In this document: piece after piece, positions 1 through 9,008 of the stretch
Layout: each line of letters opens with the position of its first letter
Numbering within the stretch: the stretch's first letter is position 1
Source of the DNA: Zoogloea sp041911615
GTDB lineage: Bacteria > Pseudomonadota > Gammaproteobacteria > Burkholderiales > Rhodocyclaceae
NCBI RefSeq assembly: GCF_041911615.1
Contig: NZ_JAYROR010000120.1
Location: 1-62,211 of the forward strand
Reading direction: 5' to 3'
DNA: 62,211 bases
Notes under the pieces: model-generated
Told to the model about the DNA's origin: nothing
Seen by the model: the letters and a program-made list of their open reading frames with translations, nothing else
Databases searched by the model: none
Position numbers and translations under genes: made by a program

Positions 1-890
1 AGCCCGGCGAGGCCGTCGGGCCAGGTGAGCAGGGCGCCGTCGGGGGCATTGGCGGCCGCTCCGCCGCGGCTGGCGAAGTAGTGCAGGCCGGCCCAGGCCG
101 AGACCCGCGCCGCGCCGGCGCCGTATTCGTCGCGGCACACGTAGTCGAGCCAGGTGTGCAGCGTCGGCGAGGCGTAGCCGCTGGCGACCAGCCAGTCGCG
201 AAAGGTGACGCCGTCGAGGCGGCGCCAGTCGGGGTCGGCGGACGAGCGCACCAGCGGCACGCAGAACAGCCGGCGCCCGTCGCGACCGCGACGCCGGGTG
301 AGGTCGGCGACGAAGGCCAGAAAGCGCCGGTGCTCGGCCGCCTCGGCGGGGCCGACGGCGTCGGTGGGGAGCAGGCCTTCGTGCCAGACGCCGTCGAACA
401 GCAGGCGTTCGTCGGGGGCGTGCACCAGCGCGGTTTCGGCGAAGCGCGGGCGCGCGCCGAACGGGTCGGCTTCGATGACGCCCTGCTCGAAGAGGATTTC
501 CCGCACCGCCGTCGATTCGAGGGACGGCAGTGGCAGGTAGTGGGCGCCGCGGGGATGGGCGAGCGGCCCGGCGGGGCTGTCGAACACGCCGCCGGCGGCG
601 TTGCCGAAGGGCTCCGGACCGTCGAGCAGGATGAAGTCGGCGTGTCCGGCGCGGGCGAGCCGTCGCGCGGCGGTGAGGCCGGCGATGCCGCTGCCGAGGA
701 TCGCCACGTCGCAGCGCTGTTCGCCGGCCGGCGCGGGCAGCGCGGCGCCGTCCCGCAGGGCGTGGCCTTCCGCCATGCCGGGGTATCGGATGTCGAGCGG
801 GATGCCGAGCCCGCGCAGGCGCTGACAGCCGGGCAGGGCCAGCGCGGCGAGGGCGGCGCTGCCGGCCTGCAGGACGCGGCGACGCTGCAT
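1..890 (-). CDS. FAD/NAD(P)-dependent amine-oxidase-like protein, exported, 3' end outside window
   Basis: Partial gene; about 296 residues are visible and the C-terminus lies beyond the left edge. The N-terminus reads MQRRRVLQAG then an Ala/Leu-rich stretch, which looks like a twin-arginine (Tat) signal, possibly ending near a Cys (LPGC). A dinucleotide-binding fold begins around residue 60 with GSGIAGLTAARRL (GxGxxG) followed by an acidic strand end. Flavin amine-oxidase-like proteins of this type are often found beside spermidine-synthase-like genes. Its ATG shares one base with the stop of the upstream aminopropyltransferase gene (TGATG), so the two are probably translationally coupled. 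A periplasmic polyamine or amine oxidation role is inference from neighbours; the substrate is unknown. Confidence 0.8.
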   Translation of the reverse strand, partial: MQRRRVLQAGSAALAALALPGCQRLRGLGIPLDIRYPGMAEGHALRDGAALPAPAGEQRCDVAILGSGIAGLTAARRLARAGHADFILLDGPEPFGNAAGGVFDSPAGPLAHPRGAHYLPLPSLESTAVREILFEQGVIEADPFGARPRFAETALVHAPDERLLFDGVWHEGLLPTDAVGPAEAAEHRRFLAFVADLTRRRGRDGRRLFCVPLVRSSADPDWRRLDGVTFRDWLVASGYASPTLHTWLDYVCRDEYGAGAARVSAWAGLHYFASRGGAAANAPDGALLTWPDGLAG

Positions 891-2428
891 CAGCGCACCA
901 CGTTGCGCCAGTCCTGCTCGAAGTAATGCACCAGGCGCTGGCTGTTGAGCCGGTTGGGCTCGACCGGCAGCGGACGCATGTCGGGCGGAAACTGGAACAT
1001 CAGGCGGGTGGTTTCGGCGTCGAGGAAGCGGGTCGGCACGTCGTAGCGGGTGGGCGGCGCGAAGCCGGGGCGGCGGGTGGCGAGGTTGAAGCCCCACTCG
1101 CCGAAGGAGGGCACGTAGGCGTGGTAGGGGTGGGTGTGGAAGCCCGCTTCGCGCAGCGTGGCGTCGATGCACCAGTAGCTCTGCGGGGCGAACCACGGCG
1201 AGGTGGATTGCACCACCAGGGCGCCGTTTTCCGACAGGTGGCGGGCCATCAGACGATAGATCGGCACCGAGTAGAGCTTGCCGAGGCCGAAGTTGGAGGG
1301 GTCGGGAAAGTCGGCGACGATCAGGTCGAACACCTCGGCGTTCGTCTCCAGCCACTGGCCGGCGTCGGCATTGACGACGGTGACGCGCGGGTCGGACAGC
1401 GCACCGCCGTTGAGGCCGGCGAGTTCCGCGTTGTGGGTGAACAGCCCGGTCATCGCCGGGTCGAGGTCCACCAGCGTCACGTGGGTCACCTTGGCGTGGC
1501 GGAGGATCTCGCGCAGCGCCAGCCCGTCGCCGCCGCCCAGCACCAGCACGCGCTGCGCCCACGGCATCGACTGCAGCGCCGGATGCACCAGCGCCTCGTG
1601 GTAGCGGTGCTCGTCGCGGCTGGAGAACTGCAGGTTGCCGTTGATGTGGAGCCGCATGTCGTCCTTCCAGCGGGTCACCACGATGCGCTGGTAGGGGGTG
1701 GTGGTGGCGTAGATCACCTCGTCGCCGAACAGGCCGCGTTCGGCCCAGCGGGTCAGCTGCTCGGCGCCGACCAGCCCGGCGGCGAGCAGTGCCATCGTCA
1801 CCAGCCCGCGGGTCAGGCGCTGGCGGGGCCGGGCGATCTCGGCGCGGTAGTGCCACAGCGTCCACAGCGCCACCGCCGCGTTGGCCATGCCGAACAGGAA
1901 GCCGGTGCGCGACAGCCCCAGTTTGGGCGCCAGCACCAGCGGAAACAGCAGCGAGACCACCAGCGCGCCCAGGTAGTCGAAGGTCAGCACCCGGCTCACC
2001 AGCTCGGAAAACTGCGCCTGGCGCCCGTGCAGCACGCGCATCACCAGCGGAATCTCCATCCCGACCAGCACCCCCAGCGCGAACACCAGCGCGTACAACA
2101 CCGTGCGAAAGGGCGCCGACAGCCACGCGAAGAGCAGGAACAGCAGCGTCGCCGACACCCCGCCGACGAGGCCGACCAGCAGCTCGATGTCGATGAAGCG
2201 GGTCAGCGCGTCCTCGTCGCGGACGTACTTCGAGAGGTGCGAGCCGACGCCCATCGCGAACAGGTAGCAGCCGATGATCGACGAGAACTGCAGCACCGAG
2301 TCGCCCAGCAGGTAGCTCGACAGGGCGCCGGCGATCAGTTCGTAGGCCAGCCCGCAGGAGGCGACGACGAACACCGACAGGATCAGCAGGCGGTCGGGGA
2401 CGGGCGGGGCGGGTGCGGTATCGGACAT
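890..2428 (-). CDS. Membrane-anchored spermidine synthase-like aminopropyltransferase
   Basis: A 512-residue protein. The first ~215 residues form about six to seven hydrophobic helices, and the rest is a Rossmann methyltransferase/aminopropyltransferase fold. Visible motifs are LVLGGGDGLALREI (nucleotide-binding glycine loop), VDLDPAM (acidic residue after strand 2) and VADFPDPSNFG, which matches the catalytic Asp region of polyamine aminopropyltransferases. Soluble SpeE has no membrane part, so this is the 'polyamine aminopropyltransferase with N-terminal membrane domain' type. I chose the ATG at 2428 (MSDTAPAP) over an upstream TTG at 2449. It is divergent from the DUF350/SPFH/DUF4178/speD operon. 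SpeD there could supply decarboxylated AdoMet, which supports a real aminopropyl-transfer role (inference). Confidence 0.88.
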   Translation of the reverse strand: MSDTAPAPPVPDRLLILSVFVVASCGLAYELIAGALSSYLLGDSVLQFSSIIGCYLFAMGVGSHLSKYVRDEDALTRFIDIELLVGLVGGVSATLLFLLFAWLSAPFRTVLYALVFALGVLVGMEIPLVMRVLHGRQAQFSELVSRVLTFDYLGALVVSLLFPLVLAPKLGLSRTGFLFGMANAAVALWTLWHYRAEIARPRQRLTRGLVTMALLAAGLVGAEQLTRWAERGLFGDEVIYATTTPYQRIVVTRWKDDMRLHINGNLQFSSRDEHRYHEALVHPALQSMPWAQRVLVLGGGDGLALREILRHAKVTHVTLVDLDPAMTGLFTHNAELAGLNGGALSDPRVTVVNADAGQWLETNAEVFDLIVADFPDPSNFGLGKLYSVPIYRLMARHLSENGALVVQSTSPWFAPQSYWCIDATLREAGFHTHPYHAYVPSFGEWGFNLATRRPGFAPPTRYDVPTRFLDAETTRLMFQFPPDMRPLPVEPNRLNSQRLVHYFEQDWRNVVR

Positions 2429-2522
2429 GGGCGCCGAGTCTACCCGCAAGCCTGCCCGGCCGCGCTTGCCCGGCGGGAAAAATGCTGGCTAAATGCCCGG
2501 CTGACAGTCAGGAGCCCCGGTG

Positions 2523-2909
2523 ATGGACGCCTTCGTGAATTATCTCGCGCATCTTGTTTCGGGGCTCGGCATGGTCGGCCTCTTTGCGGCGGTTTACATG
2601 GCGGTCACCCCGTTCCACGAGCTGACGCTGATCCGCCAGGGCATCGTCGCGCCGGCGCTGTCGCTGGCCGGTGCGGTGGTCGGCTTCTCGCTCACGGTGG
2701 CCTCCAGCATCCTGCACAACGACAGCTACCCGCTCTTCCTGATGTGGTGCGCCACCGGGCTCACCGTGCAGGTCGCCACCTACGCCGTGCTGAGCCGCCT
2801 CTTCCCGCGCCTGCCCGACCAGCTCGCTGGCAACAACGTGGCCGCCGGTGCCACTGCCGGCGTGGTGTCGCTGGTGGTGGGCATCGTGAACGCCGCGTGC
2901 ATGTCGTGA
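2523..2909 (+). CDS. DUF350 (YjfL-like) membrane protein
   Basis: A 128-residue protein with four predicted transmembrane helices. It carries the DUF350 hallmarks TPFHELTLIRQG after helix 1 and a terminal GIVNAACMS. E. coli YjfL has the same ending (GIFNAACM). The AGGAG at 2510-2514 sits eight bases before the ATG, which fixes the start over the overlapping GTG at 2520. It is the first gene of the rightward operon. The next ORF begins with a GTGA overlap at its stop. In E. coli, DUF350 is encoded beside a PspA paralogue. Here it travels with SPFH, DUF4178 and polyamine enzymes, suggesting a membrane-stress or membrane-domain role (inference). Confidence 0.88.
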   Translation: MDAFVNYLAHLVSGLGMVGLFAAVYMAVTPFHELTLIRQGIVAPALSLAGAVVGFSLTVASSILHNDSYPLFLMWCATGLTVQVATYAVLSRLFPRLPDQLAGNNVAAGATAGVVSLVVGIVNAACMS

Positions 2910-3102
2910 TCCCTGAAATCGACGCAGACTACGCGCGCCGGCCTGCCCGCGCTGCGGCCACGACTGGACGATCCGCGAAGGGAAGGGCGTGCCCATGGCC
3001 GAGCAGATGCTCACCTGGGATCGCTGCCCCGGCTGCGGGGCGCCGATGAACGACGATCTGCTCGCGCTGGCCCTGGCCCGCGATGCCCAACGTAAACCGT
3101 AA
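2906..3102 (+). pseudogene. Small double zinc-ribbon protein with a broken or non-standard 5' end
   Basis: The reading frame ending at 3102 encodes CPRCGHDWTIREG, about 25 further residues, then CPGCGAP. That is two CxxC knuckles of a treble-clef or zinc-ribbon protein, ending LARDAQRKP. This frame is closed by a TGA at 2914-2916, and no ATG, GTG or TTG lies between there and the first knuckle at 2944. The natural coupled start is the GTG at 2906, overlapping the DUF350 stop as GTGA, and gives VIPEIDADYARR in another frame. One extra base around 2935-2943 would join the two into a ~65-residue protein. So this is a recent frameshift, a sequencing error, or unusual initiation or slippage. The neighbouring DUF4178 protein also carries zinc ribbons. 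Confidence 0.6.
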
Positions 3103-3113
3103 CAGGAGAAACC

Positions 3114-4121
3114 ATGAGTCTCGGATCATTCATCAGGAAGCAGTTCGTCGACGTCCTGCAGTGGAACGAGGAGGACGACGGCACGCTGGCGTGGCGCTAC
3201 CCCATGGAGGACTTCGAGATCCAGTACGGCGCCAGCCTCACGGTGCGCGATTCGCAGCTGGCGGTGTTCGTCAATGAGGGCCAGATCGCCGACGTGTTCG
3301 GCCCCGGCCGCTACACCCTCACCACCCAGACCATCCCGGTGCTCACCAACCTCAAGCATTGGGACAAGTTCTTCGAGTCGCCCTTCAAGTCGGACGTCTA
3401 CTTTTTCAGCACCCGCCTGCAACTGGGCCGCAAGTGGGGCACGCCGCAGCCGATCACGATCCGCGACACCGATTTCGGCATGGTGCGCCTGCGCGCCTTC
3501 GGCATGTACTCGTACAAGCTGGCCGACCCGAAGCGCTTCTTCACCGAGATCAGCGGCACCCGGGCGAGCTACACCGTCGATGAACTGGAGCAGCAACTGC
3601 GCAACCTCGTGGTCGCCACCATGAGCGCCACGCTGGGCGGCGCCGAGCTGCCCTTCCTCGACATGGCCGCCAACCAGATCCTGCTCGCCGAGCGGATGCG
3701 CGCGGCGATGACGCCCACCTTCGAGCGCTACGGCCTCGCGCTGGACAACTTCGCGGTCGAGAACATCTCGCTGCCCGAAGAGCTCCAGAAAGCCATCGAC
3801 ACCCGCATCTCGATGGGCATGGTGGGCGACCTGGGCAAGTTCACCCAGTACCAGGTGGCGAACGCGGTGCCCCTGGCGGCCCAGAACGAAGGTGGCCTGG
3901 CCGGCGTCGGTGCCGGCCTCGCGGCGGGCGTCGGGATGGGGCAGGTGATGATGGACGCCCTGCGCGGCAGCCAGGCCCAGGCGCCGGCCCCCGCCGCCCC
4001 GGCCGCCGACGACCCCGAAGCCCGCCTCGCCAAGCTCAAGTCGCTGCTCGACAAGGGCCTCGTCACCCAGGCCGACTACGACACGGCGAAGGCCGAAATC
4101 CTGAAAAAGCTGATCGGCTGA
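3114..4121 (+). CDS. SPFH-domain (YdjI/'virion core protein'-type) protein with C-terminal SHOCT module
   Basis: A 335-residue protein behind AGGAG (3103-3107). Residues ~1-240 match the bacterial SPFH/Band-7 subfamily formerly named 'virion core protein' (COG4260). Features include FVNEGQIADVFGPGRYTL and a long central beta region. A Gly/Ala-rich linker (~250-295) leads to residues ~298-335: DPEARLAKLKSLLDKGLVT then QADYDTAKAEILKKLIG, a clear SHOCT bihelical module. SHOCT modules tether or oligomerise proteins, often at the membrane. There is no signal peptide or transmembrane helix, so it probably acts as a cytosolic membrane scaffold. Its place between DUF350/zinc-ribbon and DUF4178 genes suggests one complex (inference). 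Confidence 0.87.
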   Translation: MSLGSFIRKQFVDVLQWNEEDDGTLAWRYPMEDFEIQYGASLTVRDSQLAVFVNEGQIADVFGPGRYTLTTQTIPVLTNLKHWDKFFESPFKSDVYFFSTRLQLGRKWGTPQPITIRDTDFGMVRLRAFGMYSYKLADPKRFFTEISGTRASYTVDELEQQLRNLVVATMSATLGGAELPFLDMAANQILLAERMRAAMTPTFERYGLALDNFAVENISLPEELQKAIDTRISMGMVGDLGKFTQYQVANAVPLAAQNEGGLAGVGAGLAAGVGMGQVMMDALRGSQAQAPAPAAPAADDPEARLAKLKSLLDKGLVTQADYDTAKAEILKKLIG

Positions 4122-4140
4122 CCCGCGCCCCGCCCTGACC

Positions 4141-5634
4141 GTGTTCAAGCTCGCCTGTCCCAGCTGCGGCGCCGAAGTCGCCTTCCGCTCGCCCACCTCG
4201 GCGCTGGCGGTGTGCGCCTACTGCCGCAGCACCCTGCTGCGCGACGGCGAGGCGGTGCGCGACGTCGGCAAGATGTCGGCCACGCTCGAGGACTACTCGC
4301 CGATCCGCGTCGCCACCGCCGGCATCTACGCCGGGCGGCGCTTCGGCGTGGTCGGGCGCATCCAGCTGCGCTACGACGACGGCTTCTGGAACGAGTGGTA
4401 TCTCGTCTTCGACGACGGCGGCACCGGCTGGTTGTCGGACGCCTCCGGCCAGTACGCCGTCACCCTCGACACTGGTCTCGCCGGCGATGCGCCGCGCTTC
4501 GCGCAGATCGTCCCCGGCGGGCTGTACCGCTGGGACGGCGTCGCCTACGCGGCGTCCGACCTGCGCACCGCCCGCTGCACCGGCGGCGAGGGCGAACTCC
4601 CCTTCCGGGTCGATGCCGGCTGGACGGCGAAGGTGGCCGACTACCGGCAGTCCCACCGCTTCCTCACCCTGGACTACTCCGACGGCGACACCCCGCGCCG
4701 CTATGCCGGCAAGGCGGTCACCCTGGCCGACCTCAAGTGCCAGTTCCTGCGTAGCGCCGCCGACATCGCCGCCAGCGCCGGCAAGCTGCCCGGCCGGGCG
4801 GCCAGCCTCGAATGCCCGGCCTGCGGGGCGTCGATCGACTGGCGCCCCGCGGTGGCGGCCCACCTCCACTGCCCCGCCTGCGGCACCGAATCCGACGCCA
4901 CCGGCGGCACCGCCCAACTGCTGGAAGCGGCCCGCCGCGAGGCCCTCGTGCCCACCACCCTCGCCCTGGGCGACGCCGCCACCATCGACGGCCAGCGCTA
5001 CACCCTGATCGGCCTGATGGGGCGGCGCACCACCGGCAGCGGCGAGGCATGGACCGAATACCTGCTGTTCAGCGAGGCGGCCGGCTTCCTGTGGCTGGCC
5101 GAAACCGCCACCGGCTGGCAAAAGGTCAAGGTGCTTGACGCATTTCCGGAGGCCGTCTCGGCCAGTGGCGTGCGCTTCGCCGACGCCGCCTACACCCGCA
5201 CCGATGGCTACACCGCCGAGGTCACCCACGCGGCTGGCGCCTTCAACTGGCGGGTCAAGGTCGGCGACCGGGCCAGCGTCACCGAATACGCCGGCGGCCG
5301 TGGTCTCCTGGTCAGCGAGCGCACGCCGGCCGAAATCACCTGGGCCAAGTCCCAGCGCGTCACCGCCGCCAGCGTCGGCGCGTGGTTCGGCAAGCCGGCC
5401 CTGGCCGCCGCGGCCATCGCCAGCGCGGGGGACGCTGCGCCGGCCGCGCCCGCCGAGCCCTTGTACGGCCTCGCGGCCAGTTTCTCGGCGGGGCTCTTCG
5501 TCCTCAACCTGCCCATCGCGCTCTTCGGCCACAACGGCGGCGGCGTGATGTTCCTGGTGGTGATCGGCCTGGTGCTCCTGTGGGCGCCCCTGTTCAGCGA
5601 CAGGTTCGGCGACGCCTTCGAGGACGGCCCATGA
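4141..5634 (+). CDS. Double zinc-ribbon, double DUF4178 protein with C-terminal membrane helices
   Basis: A 497-residue protein with a GTG start. The first zinc ribbon is at residues 6-28 (CPSCG...CAYC), followed by a DUF4178 beta domain (~50-190). A second ribbon is at ~224-246 (CPACG...CPACG), followed by a second DUF4178 domain (~270-410). An Ala/Pro linker leads to two transmembrane segments (~442-490). The internal repeat suggests duplication of a ribbon-DUF4178 unit. DUF4178 has no known activity. It recurs next to membrane-bound aminopropyltransferase, SpeD and DUF350 genes, as here. The spacer after the SPFH gene is 19 bp and the Shine-Dalgarno is weak. Its stop overlaps the next start as ATGA. 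Confidence 0.85.
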   Translation: MFKLACPSCGAEVAFRSPTSALAVCAYCRSTLLRDGEAVRDVGKMSATLEDYSPIRVATAGIYAGRRFGVVGRIQLRYDDGFWNEWYLVFDDGGTGWLSDASGQYAVTLDTGLAGDAPRFAQIVPGGLYRWDGVAYAASDLRTARCTGGEGELPFRVDAGWTAKVADYRQSHRFLTLDYSDGDTPRRYAGKAVTLADLKCQFLRSAADIAASAGKLPGRAASLECPACGASIDWRPAVAAHLHCPACGTESDATGGTAQLLEAARREALVPTTLALGDAATIDGQRYTLIGLMGRRTTGSGEAWTEYLLFSEAAGFLWLAETATGWQKVKVLDAFPEAVSASGVRFADAAYTRTDGYTAEVTHAAGAFNWRVKVGDRASVTEYAGGRGLLVSERTPAEITWAKSQRVTAASVGAWFGKPALAAAAIASAGDAAPAAPAEPLYGLAASFSAGLFVLNLPIALFGHNGGGVMFLVVIGLVLLWAPLFSDRFGDAFEDGP

Positions 5635-5783
5635 AGCGGGCCGGTTACATCGTCTACGCCATCCTGGTGGTCGTGGCGGTCACCCTGGTCAATCTGGGCA
5701 GCCAGTCGAGCAGCAACCAGCGCTGGAGCAGCGGCGGCTCCTCCGGCGGCAGCTGGTCGTCCGGCGGGGGCGGCCACAAGTGA
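5631..5783 (+). CDS. Small single-pass membrane protein with Gly/Ser-rich tail
   Basis: A 50-residue protein: MKRAG, one hydrophobic helix (~6-23), then a tail of Ser, Gly, Trp and Asn with repeats of the type SSGG and ending GGGGHK. It has no recognisable family. Its ATG overlaps the DUF4178 stop (ATGA), and its stop overlaps the speD GTG start (GTGA). It is therefore firmly embedded in the operon and probably co-translated. The low-complexity tail may be a flexible linker or a partner-binding segment (inference). Confidence 0.75.
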   Translation: MKRAGYIVYAILVVVAVTLVNLGSQSSSNQRWSSGGSSGGSWSSGGGGHK

Positions 5784-6130
5784 GCGCCCACCCGCCCCGC
5801 GGCCGCCATCTGCTGGCCGATCTGTCCGGCGTCGCGCCCGAACGCCTCAGCGACCCCGACGCCCTCGAAGCGCTGCTGCGCGCCGCCGCCCGCGCCGCCG
5901 GCAGCACCGTGCTCGGCGGCCATTTCCACCCCTTCGGGCCCGGCCAGGGCGTGACCGGCGTGCTGCTGCTGGCCGAATCCCACCTCAGCATCCACACCTG
6001 GCCCGAGCACGGCTTTGCGGCGCTGGATGTTTTCATGTGCGGCGCCGCCCGGCCCGAGCTGGCCATCGACGCCATCGAAGCCGGCCTCGCCCCGGCCGCC
6101 TGCGTGCGTCGCGAGGTGGCACGGGGCTGA
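5780..6130 (+). CDS. speD: S-adenosylmethionine decarboxylase (class 1B, pyruvoyl)
   Basis: A 116-residue proenzyme making decarboxylated AdoMet, the aminopropyl donor for polyamine synthesis. The self-cleavage site is visible in LLAESHLSIHTWPE: cleavage between Glu66 and Ser67 would create the pyruvoyl group. His72 and Cys87 (in FMCG) match the processing/catalytic His68 and Cys83 of Thermotoga SpeD with a constant offset of four. The length is typical of the short bacterial form. Start is GTG in a GTGA overlap with the preceding gene. It is the last gene of the DUF350-SPFH-DUF4178 operon and the functional partner of the membrane aminopropyltransferase at 890-2428. Confidence 0.95.
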   Translation: MSAHPPRGRHLLADLSGVAPERLSDPDALEALLRAAARAAGSTVLGGHFHPFGPGQGVTGVLLLAESHLSIHTWPEHGFAALDVFMCGAARPELAIDAIEAGLAPAACVRREVARG

Positions 6131-6142
6131 GGGCGCCGGGTC

Positions 6143-9008
6143 TCAGCGTTTCTTGGTCAGCATGAAGTTGCGGAAGGCCGGGGCAAACTCCGAAAGCATG
6201 ATTTGCTCGTGGCCGAATAAGTGCCTCGCGCTGTCCTTCAGTTCCTCATCGACGTAATTGGCCAAGCCCAGCACCATCACCTCGCCATGACGGTTGGCGG
6301 CGGCCCCCTCCAAGCCTTGTAGCAGCGCGGAGGTAAACAAACCGTGCTTCAGGCTCGTGTGCTCGCGGGCTTCGTTGGCCGATGCCGAGATCACCGCCCG
6401 GCCGCTGAAGGAGGCAAAGCGGTTGAGCGCCTCCTTGAAAGCAGGCAGCGAGAACTTGCCCGACGCGCAGGTATCCAGCAACACCACCGCCTTGCTGGCC
6501 TTGATGTCCGCCAGCAGCTCGCGCAGGCGGCTGCCCGACAGGGATTGCGCCAGCAGCGCGGCCCGGTTGGTGTAGCGCACCTCGTAGGGCTGGTAGAGGT
6601 AATCGCCGCGGTCGTCGTGGCTGCCGTGGCCGGCCAGGTAGACCACCAGCACGTCTTCCGGCTGCGCCTCGCGGGCCACCGCCTGCAGGGCCGCCACGAT
6701 GTTGTCGCGGGTGGCCTCCAGTTCGGTGAAGAGGTAAGGCCGGGCCAGCTCCACCAGCGTCGCGTCGTGGTGCCGGCGCAGGGTGTCGGCCACGCTGCGG
6801 GCGTCGTCGGCGGCGTAGCTCACCCCGTCCCGCAGGCTGGGGTCGTCATAGCGGCTCACCCCGGCCGCCACCACATACAGGCGGGGCTTGCGCAGGGGCA
6901 GCACCGTGGGCTCGGGCACGTTGATTTCCAGCGTGCGGGTCTTGGAGAGCAGGGTGTTGCCCGCTGCGTAAAAGCCCACCTCCAGCTTCACCTCGCCGGG
7001 CTGAAAGCGCAGCCGCTGGTTGAAGGGGCCGCCCGCGGGCACTTCGCGGCTGGCCGCCTGCTCCACCCCATTCACCCGGATCGACGGGCGCCCGAGGCCG
7101 CCGCTGCGGGGCGTCACCGCCACGCTCAAGTCGTATTCGCCACTGCCCAGCGGCGTTAGCGTCACTTCGCCCAGCTCGGGCGGCAGGCCCTGGGCCAGCG
7201 CCGCGCGCACGTCGCCCACCGCCTTCAGCGCCGCGGTAATGGCGGCCTCGTTGCCGTCCAGCCGGGCGGTGAGCAGCGCCGGGCGGTAAAACTGCTCGCG
7301 CAGCTGGGCTGAACTCACAAAATCGGCCGCCTGGTCGCGCCCCTGGTTGAGGGTGTAGCCGAAGAGTTTTTCCGCCTCCGGCGACGAGGCGGCAAAAAAT
7401 CCCTCCGGGGCCCACGCTATCCAGCGCTCGCCGTCGGCGTGCACGAACAAGGCCAGGGCTTCACTGCCGTCCTGCGTGCGATACCAGCGAATCGTGCCAT
7501 CGCCCAGGGCCGCCACCACGAAGCGGCCGTCGGCACTGAGGTTCGCCAGCCAGGCGACGCCGGGCACCGGTTTGGCCCACAGCGCCTTGCCGGTGGCGTC
7601 GAACCAGCGCAGGGTCCAGTCGGTGCCCAGCGCAAAGTGGCGGCCGTCGGCGGCTACCGCCAGGCTGCGGGACATGTCGTAGGGGGCTAGGGGCAGGGGC
7701 TGGCCGGCCAGCAGGGGGCGGGAAGTGCTGCGCCAGCCCTCGATCCTCAGGCTCTCACGGCGGGGCGGCTGGAGGTCCGGCGTCGGGTCGGCCCGCTCTA
7801 GGCGCAATTGGCGCCAGTCGAACACCCGCGGGCTTCGTTGCCAGGCACCTTGACGCCAGACCTTGTGCTCAAAGGCCAGCCGCTCGCCGTTGGCGGCCAG
7901 CCGAAAGCCCTCGAAGTTGCCCCGGTGGTCGACCAGCGGCGGGCCCTGGGTCGGGCCTATCCGCCCGGCGCCATCGACGATGCCCCAGCTGGGGTCGCCG
8001 GCGGCAAACAGCAGGCGCCCGTCGGTCAGCGGCTGCAAGTCCATCACGGCGTTGGTGGCGACTGCCCAGACGGCCTGTTGGCGGCCGCTGTCCGGATCGA
8101 AGACGCGGATCGGCCTTTGTCCGCCCACGTCATTGGTCCCCGCCGCGAACACCCGGCGCCCATCCGCCGACCACGCTACCCTGCCGAGATTGCCGTTGTA
8201 GGCGGCACTGGTGTTGAGGCCCATCAGCGGGCGCAGATTGAGGCCGGAGACGATGCGCAGCGCGGTGCTGTCTTCAAAGCCCACCGCAATGCGCGCCCCG
8301 TCCGGCGAGAAGCGGGCGAAGAAAGGTCGGCGGCCCCCGTCGCTGGGCTGGGGCGGCACGAGGCGGCGCAGGGCCGCGTCGTACAGGCGCAGCTTGCCGT
8401 CCAAGGCGGTGCTCACCAGCCGGCCGGCGGGGTCGAAATCCACGCTGTAGCTTTGGCCCCCGTAGTCCTCGTCGCGCCCCAGCTCGGCAAAGGGCGGGGT
8501 GGTGGCATGGACGCGGATGCCGCCTGCCCCCAGTGCGATGGCCAGGCGCTGGCCGTCCGGCGACCAGGCCAGGTGATGCACCACATCGGGCAGGCCGCGG
8601 ATGCGCCCGAGCAGCCGGCCGTTGGTGCGGTGGAAGAGGAACACCGAGTCTTGCCCGGCGATACCGGGCGTCGTCCACCCCCCCCACCGCCACCGTCGCC
8701 GCGTCCGGGCTGATCGCCACCGCGTAGAGCTTGCCCTCCTGATTCGGCCCCACCGGCACCCGCAGGGTCTGCAGCAGGCGGCCGTCCCGAAGATCCCACA
8801 CCCGCGCGGTCTTGTCGTGGGAGGCGCTGACCCCGTAGCGCCCGGCCCGGTCCACCGCGAAGCGGTTGATCGACGCGGTGTGCATTCCGACGTCCAGGGT
8901 GGGGAAGGGCTGGGTGGCGGCGGGGGCTTCTTCGGCGGCTTGGGCAGCGGCCGGGAGCAAGATGAGCAGCGCGGGCAGCAGCAGGCGGAGCAGGCGAGTG
9001 GCAGGCAT
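6143..9008 (-). pseudogene. WD40-repeat/caspase-like (peptidase C14) protein, split by a G8 frameshift
   Basis: The upstream frame starts at the ATG at 9008: signal peptide LLRLLLPALLILLPAAAQA, then WD40 blades (SASHDKTARVWDLRDGRLLQ). The downstream frame carries more WD40 blades and, from about 6880 down to 6250, a caspase fold. Its catalytic dyad is His in VYLAGHGSH (near 6630) and Cys in LLDTCASG (near 6467). The frames are separated at a run of eight G on the coding strand (8678-8685). Deleting one G restores VAVGGWT...QDSVFLFHRTNG and a continuous ~950-residue protein. Exported WD40-caspase proteins are known in bacteria; their substrates are not. The frameshift could be mutation, phase variation or a sequencing error. 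It is convergent with speD. Confidence 0.85.
8678..8685. repeat. C8/G8 homopolymer at frameshift site
   Basis: Eight consecutive C on the plus strand (G on the coding strand) exactly where the WD40-caspase reading frame breaks. A tract of seven keeps the whole gene open. Confidence 0.9.

Noticed and set aside
926..3049. A 707-residue frame opposite the aminopropyltransferase
   Set aside because: Antisense shadow; runs through the DUF350 gene in the wrong frame.
1..6130. Claiming the polyamine/DUF350/SPFH locus is entirely unknown
   Set aside because: The component families and some of their co-occurrence in envelope-stress neighbourhoods are already described; only the joint function is open.
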